Source: Pseudomonadota bacterium (lineage in GTDB: Bacteria; Pseudomonadota; Alphaproteobacteria; Azospirillales; Azospirillaceae). From it: DNA of 64,000 nt. Below, one piece after another: positions 1 to 8,695 of this stretch. The notes beneath the pieces were generated by a model. It was not told the origin of the DNA. It worked only from the letters and a program-made list of their open reading frames with translations, and ran no database searches. The stretch lies in assembly GCA_023423695.1 (NCBI GenBank), contig JAFAFA010000093.1, forward strand, positions 1 through 64,000. Reading direction: 5' to 3'. Positions within the stretch are counted from its first letter, which is position 1. Every line of letters starts with the position of its first letter. The translations under genes and the position numbers were made by a program.

Positions 1-514
1 GGTTGTAGGACTTGTCGCGCTTGTGGTTGTCGAGGATGTCCTCGAAATGGTGATGCTCAACGTCGAGCACGACGTTGGAGTACATCTGGATGAAGCGGCG
101 GTAGCTGTCGTAGGCGAAGCGGCCGTCGCCCGACCGCTTGGCAAGCCCGGCGGCGGTGGCGTCGTTCAGGCCCAGGTTCAGCACCGTGTCCAATGTGCCG
201 GGCATCGGCACGCTTGGGCTCGATCGTACCGCGAGCAGCAGCGGATCGTCCGCCAAGCCGAAGGCGGCTCCCTGTGGGGTGGCGAGGTTGCGGACTGCGG
301 CCCAGATATCGGCCTTGATGGCGGCACCCTGCTCAGGGGAGGCATGGGCCTGATTCAGGAACCACGGGAAGGCCTCCGTCGTGACGACGAACCCCGGCGG
401 CACGGGAAGGCCGAGCCCCGCCAATTCCGCCAGCTTGGCGCCCCGCTCACCGACGAGGGATGACGGAGAAGCTGCACGGCTACTCGCACCGCCCCAGGAA
501 TAGACGCATGCCAT
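1..514 (-). CDS. Pyruvate,phosphate dikinase-like protein, N-terminal part (runs off window)
   Basis: Minus-strand reading gives MACVYSWGG at the start, then LVGERGAKLAELAGLGLPVPPGF and, further on, RSSPSVPMPGTLDTVLN, FAYDSYRRFIQMYSNVV and a VEHHHFEDIL segment. These match the N-terminal nucleotide-binding domain of pyruvate,phosphate dikinase, which interconverts ATP, pyruvate and phosphate with AMP, PEP and pyrophosphate. The start is the ATG at 512-514; an in-frame GTG nine bases upstream is an alternative. Only about 171 codons are inside the window, so the central His and PEP-binding domains cannot be checked. The usual GGKGANLAEM motif reads GERGAKLAEL here, so this may be a diverged paralogue rather than the housekeeping enzyme. 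It is divergent from the receiver-TIR gene. Confidence 0.75.
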   Translation of the reverse strand, partial: MACVYSWGGASSRAASPSSLVGERGAKLAELAGLGLPVPPGFVVTTEAFPWFLNQAHASPEQGAAIKADIWAAVRNLATPQGAAFGLADDPLLLAVRSSPSVPMPGTLDTVLNLGLNDATAAGLAKRSGDGRFAYDSYRRFIQMYSNVVLDVEHHHFEDILDNHKRDKSYN

Positions 515-544
515 ACGCTTCACCCGCCATTCTCGACTATCATA

Positions 545-572
545 TTGATTGCATTATGATGGCACCTATGAA
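545..572 (+). promoter_or_regulatory. Possible sigma70-type promoter for the receiver-TIR gene
   Basis: TTGATT and TATGAA separated by 16 bases lie in a locally AT-rich stretch between two divergent genes, about 90 bases upstream of the ATG at 665. The match is by eye only and no transcription data support it. Confidence 0.3.
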
Positions 573-664
573 ATCGGCACAATCCGCAAGTGCCGATGCA
601 GCCATGCTGTCGGAAGGAGACCTGTCGGGCACTGCCATGTGCATGGGCTTGCGGGTTTGGGAAG

Positions 665-1513
665 ATGAAGAACAAGATTCTTTTTGTTGAAGACGACCCA
701 TTCTATGCGCGGCGATACATCGCAGCCTTGGAAGACGCAGGCTACGACGTCATGCCTGCAGCCGACGCGACCTCAGGCTTTCTTGCGTTCGAGGAGGCTG
801 AGGCTTCGCTTGCAGCCGTCGTCATGGACATGGCGATGGAAGGAGGTGAGCGGTTCGACGACCGGCGAACCAAAGGCGGCAACTGCTCGGGATTGGAATT
901 GGCCAAACTCATATACCGGCGTGCCTCTTCGCTCCCGCTCCTGGCAATCAGCAATTTGATCGATAGCGAAGCGGAAGTATGGTTCAGAAACAGGCACCTC
1001 CATGTTCTTGAGAAAAGAGCTGTTTCCGAGAGGCTGTTGGTTGAGTATGTCAAGAAATCTATCGACAAATCCTATCGGATGGATATCCCTGTATTCATTG
1101 TTCATGGTCATGACCATGATTTTCTTTATGAATTCAAGGATTTTTTGCAGAAGAAGCTCAACATACCCCATCCGGTCATTCTTCATGAGCAACGATCCGG
1201 CGGTCAAACGATCATCGAGAAATTTGAACATCATGCAACCGATGTGATGATCGCCTTCGTGCTCATGACTCCCGACGATGTCGTCGGGGACGGCGCCGGT
1301 GGGGAGAACCGATATCGCCCGCGGCAGAACGTGATCTGGGAACATGGCTATTTTAGTGCCGGTTCGCGCCGCCGTAAAGGGCAGGTCATCATTCTGCAGA
1401 AAGGTGAGATCGAGCTGCCGAGCGATCTCGAAGGCATTGTGCGCATCGACGTCTCCAAGGGGGTGGAGAGCGCGGAGACGCAGATCCGGCGCGAGCTTTC
1501 CGAATGGTTCTGA
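665..1513 (+). CDS. Response-regulator receiver domain fused to a TIR-like nucleotide-binding domain
   Basis: 282 aa. Residues 1-135 are a CheY-like receiver: acidic pair in FVEDD at 9-11, the phospho-acceptor D55 in VVMDMAM, AISN near 96 and K117 in LEKRA. Residues 141-282 are a TIR-like domain of the kind annotated as predicted nucleotide-binding protein and found in CBASS/Pycsar TIR effectors: PVFIVHGHD, then RPRQNVIWEHGYF, in which E226 sits where the catalytic glutamate of NAD-cleaving members lies. Known family members degrade NAD+ when activated; that activity is inferred. Fusion to a receiver implies control by phosphorelay, yet no histidine kinase is in the window. An upstream in-frame start at 590 exists; 665 is chosen because it begins exactly at the receiver fold. 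Confidence 0.8.
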   Translation: MKNKILFVEDDPFYARRYIAALEDAGYDVMPAADATSGFLAFEEAEASLAAVVMDMAMEGGERFDDRRTKGGNCSGLELAKLIYRRASSLPLLAISNLIDSEAEVWFRNRHLHVLEKRAVSERLLVEYVKKSIDKSYRMDIPVFIVHGHDHDFLYEFKDFLQKKLNIPHPVILHEQRSGGQTIIEKFEHHATDVMIAFVLMTPDDVVGDGAGGENRYRPRQNVIWEHGYFSAGSRRRKGQVIILQKGEIELPSDLEGIVRIDVSKGVESAETQIRRELSEWF

Positions 1514-1860
1514 CGGCGCTCTCCCACCGCCTCCCCCGCCGGTTGCACTCGCCGGCCGAATGGGCAACATTGGGCGTCTGACCGCCAACGCTTCCGGTGC
1601 GCCCCGATGAGCAGAGCCATTGATCGGACAGGTGTCGGCGACCCGAAAAACGATCGCCTTCGCATGGACAGGATGCGGGCCGGCCTTCCGCACGAGGCCG
1701 CCGATCCGAAGTCCACGCTCGCGACGCTCCGGCTGGCCGGGCGATGCAGAACCTGTTCGGTCTTCCGGAGCCGGGGGATTCGACATACGTTGGCAAGGCC
1801 CGGCCTGCGGCCCGGCAGTATCGAAAGACGATCCGGTACTCTGCAGCAGTGGCATGCACG
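1514..1860. other. 347-base gap with no gene seen
   Basis: Between the receiver-TIR gene and the next TIR gene. The reading frame of the downstream gene stays open back to 1744, but the upstream residues do not resemble a protein domain and the TIR fold begins exactly at the ATG at 1861. No convincing promoter, terminator or RNA was seen. Confidence 0.5.
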
Positions 1861-3693
1861 ATGAAGATATTTCTGTCCTATGCTTCGGAAGACGAAGGAG
1901 TGGCGGCTGATGTCGCCAAATCCATCGCCGCACGCGGTCACACCGTATTCTTCGATCAGAAGAGTTTGCCAGCCGGTAATACCTACGAAGACAAGATAGA
2001 GAAAGCTGTTTCCAAATGTGACTTGTTCGTCTTTCTGATAAGTCCGTATTCGGTGGCGCCGGGAAAATACACGCATACCGAAGTCGGCCTTGCCGAAAGG
2101 AGATGGAGGCAGCCGGCCAAACGGGTCTTGCCCGTCGAGATCGCCCGGACCGATCCGAAGCAGATCCCCGCCTATCTTCGAAGCGTCACCATTCTCAAGC
2201 CGAAGGGAAACATAGCTGCCGAAACGGCCGCGCAGGTGGACAAGATGAGACCCGCTGTCTGGCAGCGGGTTGCCGCGGGAGCCGCCATAGCTCTCCTTGC
2301 AGGATCCGGCGCATGGTTCGGGCTCCCTTATATCCGTCCGGCGCCCGACGTCAGGGTGGTGGCGCAGGAACCGCTTCCCTGGGAGAGGGGCCATTTCGGT
2401 TTTGCCAATACGTACAATCTGATTTTCGCGGCGGAAAACAAGGGCGACATCCCTGGACGTCTGACCGACAAGCGCTTGGTCACCACGCCGGCGGATACAC
2501 TGACGATCACCGGAGGCGGACCCGACTATTCGGCCGAAGCGCCGACATCCGTGCCTCCCGTCGGCGAGACGAAGAACCATTTCCTCGTCACGCCGAAGCC
2601 CGGGATGGTCGCCGGGACGAAATGGCGGATCTGCGTCACGGAAGCGACCCAGGGCCAGATTTGCACCCCGGACCATGACTGGTCGCCGGTCGGGGATTTC
2701 TCGCCGGCCACCGCCTTCTCCTTGTCCCCGGAACTCTCCCGGGGGGCCGTTGCGGTGGCGCGGTACAAGGATGGCTTTGCCCTTGCCAGCCGCAGTCCCA
2801 ATGCTCTGTATCTCATCGGCGCGGACGGCGCAGTTTTGACCTCACGGGCACTAGAGGGTGAACCGACGGCGCTGTATGCGGAGAACGGTATGATCCTCGT
2901 CGGGACCCGCGGCCCCAACGCACTCCTTCGGCTGGATGGGGACGACCTCGCTGTGAAGGTGATGCTGCCGATCGCCTTTCCGCGGGAGATCCACGGTACT
3001 TTCGACGACCCGGTGTCGAGTACTCCGGTACAGATCGGCCGGGCCAAGGACCGCGTCTGGGTGCTCACCCGCGGTGGTGCCGCCGCCTCGGGCCTCCTGC
3101 ACGTCTCGACCGATTTGAAGGACCCGCGGGTCCCGCCCTATTTCGGCAATGTCGCCTTCGACTTGCGCAGCATGAACCTGTCATCCAACGGCGAGCAGGT
3201 CTGGGGCGTGGAGACCGCCACCACCCCGGCGAGCCTTCATCGGTTCAGCCCGCAGGAGATGATCGTCTACTCGGGACACAAGTTCGATATCGCTTCCTGC
3301 GCCTCCGACGTGCTGATCCGCGGGCAGGACCTGCTGGTGCCCGACTGCGATGGCAAGGTACAGCGTGTCGTTCCCAGCAAGTCCGATCTACAGATCGCCG
3401 GGCAGGTCGGCAGCTTGTCCGGCTATCGGATGGACGCGCAAACTTGGACGGTCGTCAATTTCCGCCGGACTCCCGACACGACCGGAACGTTCCTCGTGAA
3501 GTCCACGCGGCTGCCCGGCGCCGATCAGAAAGACTCTGTCGTCGCCAGGGTAAATCCAAAAAAGGGCTTGGCGCTGTTGCTGGACCTGAAGGGCATCGAA
3601 GTAATCGACACCGCCTTCCAGGACAATGTTTTCCTGACAATCATCCAGGGAGCGGACGGAAGCCGCGAGACCCTGGCTCTTCGCTACGAGTAG
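1861..3693 (+). CDS. TIR domain, transmembrane helix and beta-propeller-like sensor
   Basis: 610 aa. The N-terminus is a canonical TIR domain (KIFLSYASEDE at 2-12, FDQKSLPAGN, VFLISPYS), with E74 in THTEVGLAE as the candidate catalytic glutamate. A hydrophobic segment at about 137-157 is a single membrane helix. The remaining 450 residues are beta-rich with repeated short blade-like units (FALASRSPNALYLIG, ILVGTRGPNALLRLD), suggesting a propeller outside the membrane; this part is inferred from texture only. The layout suggests an envelope or periplasmic ligand sensor controlling a cytoplasmic NADase-type effector. It follows the receiver-TIR gene by 347 bases and may be a separate unit. No strong ribosome site precedes the ATG. 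Confidence 0.78.
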   Translation: MKIFLSYASEDEGVAADVAKSIAARGHTVFFDQKSLPAGNTYEDKIEKAVSKCDLFVFLISPYSVAPGKYTHTEVGLAERRWRQPAKRVLPVEIARTDPKQIPAYLRSVTILKPKGNIAAETAAQVDKMRPAVWQRVAAGAAIALLAGSGAWFGLPYIRPAPDVRVVAQEPLPWERGHFGFANTYNLIFAAENKGDIPGRLTDKRLVTTPADTLTITGGGPDYSAEAPTSVPPVGETKNHFLVTPKPGMVAGTKWRICVTEATQGQICTPDHDWSPVGDFSPATAFSLSPELSRGAVAVARYKDGFALASRSPNALYLIGADGAVLTSRALEGEPTALYAENGMILVGTRGPNALLRLDGDDLAVKVMLPIAFPREIHGTFDDPVSSTPVQIGRAKDRVWVLTRGGAAASGLLHVSTDLKDPRVPPYFGNVAFDLRSMNLSSNGEQVWGVETATTPASLHRFSPQEMIVYSGHKFDIASCASDVLIRGQDLLVPDCDGKVQRVVPSKSDLQIAGQVGSLSGYRMDAQTWTVVNFRRTPDTTGTFLVKSTRLPGADQKDSVVARVNPKKGLALLLDLKGIEVIDTAFQDNVFLTIIQGADGSRETLALRYE

Positions 3694-3703
3694 ACTGTCG
3701 GGT

Positions 3704-3826
3704 CTACTGATATCGAACCGGCGGGCCGCGGAGTGAAGCGAGCCACCTTCCCCGATTTCTCGGCAAATCCGAACCTGAGGGGCACGAATCGTGGACGGCG
3801 CGGTGCGCGTCGATGAAGGCAATCAT
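3704..3826 (-). pseudogene. IS3-family orfB, first codons only
   Basis: Begins MIAFIDAHRAVH, identical to the start of the intact orfB at 59999 (minus strand), then loses homology near 3790 and reaches a stop after 41 codons. The rest of the transposase gene is missing, so this copy cannot move on its own. Confidence 0.75.
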
Positions 3827-4204
3827 TTCCTGAACGGGCGGTCGAGCTCCGCCTGAGCAAAATAGGCCGACGCCTTGCGTAGGATCTCGTTCGCTTGGCG
3901 CAGTTCCCGATTCTCGCGCTCCAGCGCCTTGATCCGCTCCTGATCGTCCGTCGTCGGACCGGGCCGCTTGCCCTGATCACGCGCGGCCTGCCGAACCCAG
4001 TTCCGCAGCGTCTCGGGATTGCAGCCGATCTTCGCCGCGATCAAACCGATCGAGGCCCACTGCGAGGCGTGCTCGCCTTCGTGCTCGAACACCATCCGAA
4101 CCGCGCGCTCGCGGACTTCAGGGGCGTATTTGGGTGATGCCGGTTTCGTCATGATGACCCCACTCTCTCAGATAATGGGGCCTCCAGGAAACCCGGTGCG
4201 GTTC
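3789..4204 (-). mobile_element. IS3-family (IS407-like) insertion sequence, truncated
   Basis: Contains intact orfA and only the first codons of orfB. The orfA-side terminus ends in GTGCGGTTCA at 4204, matching the right end of the complete related element at 59055-60378. The other end is deleted, so no target duplication can be read. It separates the TIR gene from the caspase gene. Confidence 0.75.
3823..4152 (-). CDS. IS3-family transposase OrfA
   Basis: 109 aa, the same length as the paralogue at 59996-60325 and nearly identical to it. The N-terminal half is a helix-turn-helix (KYAPEVRERAVRMV, AAKIGCNPETLRNWV); the C-terminal half is a leucine-rich coiled coil (ALERENRELRQANEILRKASAYF). 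OrfA binds the IS ends and normally combines with OrfB by frameshifting. Here OrfB is lost, so OrfA can at most act on other copies. Confidence 0.85.
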   Translation of the reverse strand: MTKPASPKYAPEVRERAVRMVFEHEGEHASQWASIGLIAAKIGCNPETLRNWVRQAARDQGKRPGPTTDDQERIKALERENRELRQANEILRKASAYFAQAELDRPFRK

Positions 4205-4234
4205 AGCACTCGCTATCCCGGCTTGAGTAGGGGC

Positions 4235-7200
4235 TCATCCAAGTGTCAGCATGACCGGTGAATCGCTCAAAGGAGGAATGAGAACTGATACCAACGGTTC
4301 ACCGGCGACACGCACGTTGTAAGTTCCGGCAGGAAGCCTCGCCTCGCCGCGCACTCCGGTGAGGGTGCCGGAGAGCACGACATCGCCATCACGGTCCAAC
4401 ACCTCGATGGACTTCTTGAGGTGGCGTTCATCCGCTTCGATGCGCAGCATCTCCAGACGCATCGGCCCGGCGGCGATGACCATGTTCTCAGACCCCAACG
4501 TCCTGAAAAACGGACCTTCACCAACTGGATCCCGCATGCCCTGGGCCACCGCTTCGATCAGGGATTGGGACGAAATCCTGCCCGTCGTGATCTCGACCGC
4601 GCCGCGCCGTAAGGCACCCAACAGCGCCTTGGTGAAATCACTCTGTACCGGCTGACCGGGCGATGCCCGCTCGTACGCCTCTTTCCCGTATTTGGCCGCG
4701 AAACCGTAGAGATAACGCTTGCCCGGTGTCTGGTCGGGCTTACGCCTCACTTCCTTTGGGCCCTGTATTTTGACACCTTGGACAGGTATTGCATCACAAT
4801 CCATGAACAGCACAACTTCCTCAAACAGATCGGGCAACAGGAACGATTCGGCCCATCGCTGCCCGGGAACGTGATTTTCGAGAGCGTCCGGCGCTGCGTC
4901 GGCCATGAGCAAGGCAACATCGTCACGCGGTGGCGAACCGAGCGCGATCCCGTGCCCGGAGAAAAAGAGATAAAGCCGGCGCCCCATGCGCCGTTTATCC
5001 GCATCCTGCATCTTACGCAGCGCGGCACGCATCATAGTGCGGGCGGCATCCCTGAAATCCTCTACCTCTGGACGCATCTCCCGGCGCGTCGGCGCGGGTG
5101 GATACTGCGAAGAGCGGAGGACAAAGATCTGCCCCGCCGGCACGTTTCCTCCGTTGGGATCACGAAGCCATTCCGCGAAAGCCACCGCATCCCTTTGTGC
5201 GCCGGAGAGGCTCGGATAACCGGCATACCTGTCGATGCCGACCACCAGCGCCCAGTCGTTGGGTCCATGGTCCTTCAGCACGGGCCTCGCCACACCGCCA
5301 GCCAGTCGCCACGGGGTATGCGGCGTCGGCGCAAGCTGGAATGGCGTCTCCTCCAGGATTATCTGTGAAATCTCTGGAGGCTTCGAGGCCGCAACGACGA
5401 TCCTTGGATGCAGCCAAACTCCGTCGCCGCCGCGATCCTCCACCAGCCCCCATTTCAGCAGTTCCGCCAGCGACTCCTTCCAGCGCTTGTTGGAGCGGAG
5501 GTCTTTCAGATCGGTTGGACGGAGCATTCGCTTGCCCCGCGCCCGGCGGCACATCGAATAAAAGAGCTTTCGCGCGGATGCGGAGAGGTTCCGCAGGCCC
5601 AGAGTCACAATTGGCTCGACAGGATCCTCGTCTCTGTTCCTCCTTCCGATCAAGTTGCGGAAGAATGCCTGCGGGTCACGGGAACTCCTGGTCAGCGACG
5701 AGAAGACACGAGCAGTGACGGCGATACGGAGTGGGTCGCCCTTCATCAATTCCATGAAGGGAACCGGGTCCTGTTCGGATTCTGGAAGCAACCTGGAGAT
5801 CAACCGGCTGGAATTCTCCGCATTCATCAAACCGAGGGAAATGACAGACGAACGCCTCTCATCCAAAGCATGCGCGACCTCCTCCGAACGGGTGGTGACG
5901 AGGAGTTTCCCCTCCAACCCCAACGCCCACAGAAGTGCGGGAATGACGTTCGGGCGGAGAACGTCCTCGGCAATGACAAGCACACGCCTAAACATCGGCA
6001 GCCCGTCGTGCCGGAAGGACGTCGGCACCTCATGAAACTCCCAGGCAAGCGCATCCGCCAGAATCCGATCAGAAAGCCTGTCGAATCCGGCCGGCAACCA
6101 CATGATCCCATCGCTGAAGCGGTTGCGCACGGCTGAGTCGCCAGCGACCGCAGAAGCCAACGTTGACTTGCCCACGCCCCCAGCGCCCAGGAGGAACACC
6201 GCTCGGGGTCCCTTGGAATCCGGAGCGAGGAGGCCATCGACGATTGCATCATGTTCAAGCCAACGATGTTCAACGTAGGGCGGAAGGGACGGAGCAGCGA
6301 CGATGAGGTCGCCGGACACGGACGGCGGCATAACGCATTTGCCATTCCGCCAGCGGTGTAGCCGCCCGGTCAAGGCTTTGGCGAAGCCACCCACCGTCTC
6401 GAAGCACGACACGGCACGGATGAAGACGGTGTGCGGATCCTCCGCCGGGCCACTTCGAGCCTTATGGTACCATTCCCCAAGCCAGTGCGAGTTCCGGTCG
6501 TCCGAGCCCATGCGGCGCTGTTGCAGCAGGATGGTGTCCCTGCCCGCGCGGACGCGCTCCGCAATCATGTCCTGCAAGGGCTTGCCGCGATCGCCCAATG
6601 GCTCTCCCCCGAGCACCAGAAGCCAAAGGTCTGCCTTCGCCAGTCGGGCCTCGTCAGGGGCGCGCGTATCAATGTCGAGCAACGTGCCGAATTCCGAGAC
6701 GATGGCGTCGATGCGCACACGGTAGGCCGCGCCGTGGGCGTTCTGCCTCGTGAATTCCGGCCCGACAGTGACCAGAATACTCTTTTCTCTCTTCTCGCTC
6801 GGGCTGGTCTGGCTTGTCTCGGCCGGCTTCGAGCCGGTCTCCGCCTCACCGTTGGACAAGAGAGTGCACGGCGAGGGCAGGACCACCGAGCCCACTTGGA
6901 CCGGTGCGTCCGGCAGGTGTCCGAGTAGGCGCTGAGCGGTGTCCGCGTCGTCGGTCATCACCGCGTGCAGCCCCTGGGCGTAGGCGAGCAGGTCCGCGTG
7001 GCCGCCCAACGGAATCGTCACCGCCGCCGCCACGGCACCGAGTTGCGCCGCAACCGCCTCCTTCCCGGTGCCCATCGTGGCCTTGAGCGCCTCCGCCAAG
7101 CGTTCCGCCGTCGCCGTGGCGTCCAGGAAGGCAGCGGCGGTCCAACGCTGAATCTCCACCCAGTCGCGCAGCAGTACGTCACGCAGCGCGTCCGGAACCG

Positions 7201-7564
7201 ACTGGCGATGTTCGGCATAGGCCATCAGGAAGGACGCCACCCGCGATACCCGCGGCACCGGTTCGCCCGCATGGAAGGAACCGAGGTACCGCAACGCTTG
7301 GCGCCGCACTTCGGGATCGAGTTGGAAATAGCCGTCGCCCAGCGGCTTGCAGAATGGTGCCAGCAGCACGTCGGCGTCGGCCGTCGCATCGGCATCGCGG
7401 GCAGGCAGGAAGTTGATGCGGATGAGCGCGAGGAGATCCGCCCGTAGGCTCTGCGGCACGGCGGCGTGGAGGAGAAGAGACAGCGCCCCTTTGCCGCGGC
7501 GGCGGGCGAAACCGAGCAAAGCCTGGTGTGCGCCGAGCGGCGTCAGCGATGGATGGCTGTCCAT
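4235..7564 (-). CDS. STAND NTPase with C-terminal caspase-like protease (effector of MoxR-vWA system A)
   Basis: 1109 aa. Domains: residues 1-230, an all-helical N-terminal module with RADLLALIRINFLPA and ADADVLLAPF, resembling the N-terminus of the trypsin-type protease at 18889-22470; 262-350, a Rossmann/TIR-like segment (ILVTVGPEF, ADLWLLVLGG); 430-730, a STAND-type AAA ATPase with P-loop GAGGVGKS at 460-467, Walker B near VLVIAEDV and sensor LLVTTRS; 768-1000, a peptidase C14 (caspase) fold opening with WALVVGIDRY, catalytic H871 in FFSGHG and C923 in LFMDCD. The start at 7564 has the ribosome site GAGAGGAG and lies 5 bases after the vWA stop. Expected role: ligand- or partner-triggered oligomerisation that activates a suicidal protease. 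The longer open frame upstream of 7564 overlaps the vWA gene and is not coding. Confidence 0.85.
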   Translation of the reverse strand: MDSHPSLTPLGAHQALLGFARRRGKGALSLLLHAAVPQSLRADLLALIRINFLPARDADATADADVLLAPFCKPLGDGYFQLDPEVRRQALRYLGSFHAGEPVPRVSRVASFLMAYAEHRQSVPDALRDVLLRDWVEIQRWTAAAFLDATATAERLAEALKATMGTGKEAVAAQLGAVAAAVTIPLGGHADLLAYAQGLHAVMTDDADTAQRLLGHLPDAPVQVGSVVLPSPCTLLSNGEAETGSKPAETSQTSPSEKREKSILVTVGPEFTRQNAHGAAYRVRIDAIVSEFGTLLDIDTRAPDEARLAKADLWLLVLGGEPLGDRGKPLQDMIAERVRAGRDTILLQQRRMGSDDRNSHWLGEWYHKARSGPAEDPHTVFIRAVSCFETVGGFAKALTGRLHRWRNGKCVMPPSVSGDLIVAAPSLPPYVEHRWLEHDAIVDGLLAPDSKGPRAVFLLGAGGVGKSTLASAVAGDSAVRNRFSDGIMWLPAGFDRLSDRILADALAWEFHEVPTSFRHDGLPMFRRVLVIAEDVLRPNVIPALLWALGLEGKLLVTTRSEEVAHALDERRSSVISLGLMNAENSSRLISRLLPESEQDPVPFMELMKGDPLRIAVTARVFSSLTRSSRDPQAFFRNLIGRRNRDEDPVEPIVTLGLRNLSASARKLFYSMCRRARGKRMLRPTDLKDLRSNKRWKESLAELLKWGLVEDRGGDGVWLHPRIVVAASKPPEISQIILEETPFQLAPTPHTPWRLAGGVARPVLKDHGPNDWALVVGIDRYAGYPSLSGAQRDAVAFAEWLRDPNGGNVPAGQIFVLRSSQYPPAPTRREMRPEVEDFRDAARTMMRAALRKMQDADKRRMGRRLYLFFSGHGIALGSPPRDDVALLMADAAPDALENHVPGQRWAESFLLPDLFEEVVLFMDCDAIPVQGVKIQGPKEVRRKPDQTPGKRYLYGFAAKYGKEAYERASPGQPVQSDFTKALLGALRRGAVEITTGRISSQSLIEAVAQGMRDPVGEGPFFRTLGSENMVIAAGPMRLEMLRIEADERHLKKSIEVLDRDGDVVLSGTLTGVRGEARLPAGTYNVRVAGEPLVSVLIPPLSDSPVMLTLG

Positions 7565-7569
7565 GCCGT

Positions 7570-8691
7570 TCACTCCTCTCTCTGTGCGCGCAGGACATCC
7601 GCTACACGCGCCAGATTCTCCGCCGACAGCGCGAAAGCCGCCACTCCCGGATAACTGGTCACGGCATCGAAGCTGGTTCCACGCCAGCGCGCCTGCGGCA
7701 TGGGGTTTAGCCATGCCACCTGCAACCAATCCTCCGCCACCGCCTTCAGGAACGACTTGGTCTCGGTCCGCCGTTCGGGGTTGCGCCGCCCGCGCGCCGC
7801 CCCACCGTCGCCGACAATGAGCAGCGGCGTGCCGCCATGCACTTCGGCCAGGTTTTCCATTGGTTCGGGATTGGTCAGGTCCGCGGTCCGGTATAGGGTC
7901 TGATCGGGAAGATTGTTGAAATAGAAGACCTCCGCGCCGTCCAACCGCCCCTGGCGCAGGGACTCCTCCAGCGTGCCCGGAAGCCACTCCCACGGCGTCA
8001 TGCTGACGCTGACATCCACAAACACGGTCAGGCGGGCCCAGTTGCGGCGCGGAGCCACCATGCGCGGCCGGACGAGGCAACCCGTGCGGCTCATGTCGTC
8101 AATGGTGCCGGGCACGTCGAGCACCGTCCGCGCGCCGCTCCGCCTCGGCGTCCGAAGGCGCCGCCAAGCGTTCACGAAGCTGCGCAGCGCGATCGCCGGC
8201 CGGGGATGCAGGACGAAGGGCTCTTCCGTCGCCGAGGAGCAGGTCGCCCGCGGCAGCAGCAGCCCGCTCTGTCCGGCCGGCTCGAAATGGACCTGGGCGC
8301 TGGCGGCTCCGCCGGCGTCCCTCCTTCCGCTGCTCCGGCGGCCGCCCGCGGCAGGGCGAGCGCCCTCGACATCGGTCGATGCGGGCAAAGGGTCGCGGAT
8401 CGGCGGCTCCGGCTGCGGTTCGGCATCGCCGAGATAGCGCCGTTCCACCGCTCGCACCGCCTCCTGGCCGACCGGCGGGATGCGGTCGAATAGCAGGGCA
8501 ATGCGCCGTTCATCCTCTTCGCTGCGCGCCCAGAGAGTCTGGCAGAGCCACAGCAGCGCCGCGCGGTCGAACAACCCGTACCCGGCCCTCAACGCCGTGA
8601 GCGCGTCGAGGTAGTCCCGCACGCCCAGCGGCATGCCTTCGCGCGTGAGGCGCAGATACACCCCATGCAGCAGGTCCGCGTCGTTCACCAT
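7570..8691 (-). CDS. vWA-domain protein (MoxR partner, system A)
   Basis: 373 aa. The N-terminal 75 residues form the helical CoxE/vWA-associated region (GVRDYLDALTALRAGYGLFD, WLCQTLWARSEEDE). A basic, proline-rich linker (about 90-140) follows. The vWA domain has an intact MIDAS motif, DVSVSM, with D226, S228 and S230. vWA proteins of this kind are metal-dependent adaptors remodelled by MoxR ATPases and bring substrates or effectors together. The gene starts four bases after the MoxR stop and ends just before the caspase gene, so the three proteins are surely co-expressed. The open frame extends upstream inside the MoxR gene, but 8691 fits the domain start. Confidence 0.85.
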   Translation of the reverse strand: MVNDADLLHGVYLRLTREGMPLGVRDYLDALTALRAGYGLFDRAALLWLCQTLWARSEEDERRIALLFDRIPPVGQEAVRAVERRYLGDAEPQPEPPIRDPLPASTDVEGARPAAGGRRSSGRRDAGGAASAQVHFEPAGQSGLLLPRATCSSATEEPFVLHPRPAIALRSFVNAWRRLRTPRRSGARTVLDVPGTIDDMSRTGCLVRPRMVAPRRNWARLTVFVDVSVSMTPWEWLPGTLEESLRQGRLDGAEVFYFNNLPDQTLYRTADLTNPEPMENLAEVHGGTPLLIVGDGGAARGRRNPERRTETKSFLKAVAEDWLQVAWLNPMPQARWRGTSFDAVTSYPGVAAFALSAENLARVADVLRAQREE

Positions 8692-8695
8692 GGCC

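Noticed and set aside
1348..2676. Long minus-strand frames (386 and 442 codons) opposite the receiver-TIR and TIR-propeller genes
   Set aside because: Arg/Gly/Pro-rich products with no domain texture; they lie opposite genes with clear motifs and arise from high GC at third positions.
3388..3822. Minus-strand text GEGGSLHSAARRFDIS resembling a LysR- or transposase-type HTH
   Set aside because: The phrase is only 16 residues long, not followed by a matching domain, and lies opposite the end of the TIR-propeller gene and the IS3 junction.
4235..8080. Longer start (8080) for the caspase gene
   Set aside because: The extra 172 codons run antiphase through the vWA gene; the ATG at 7564 has a strong ribosome site and begins the conserved N-terminal module.
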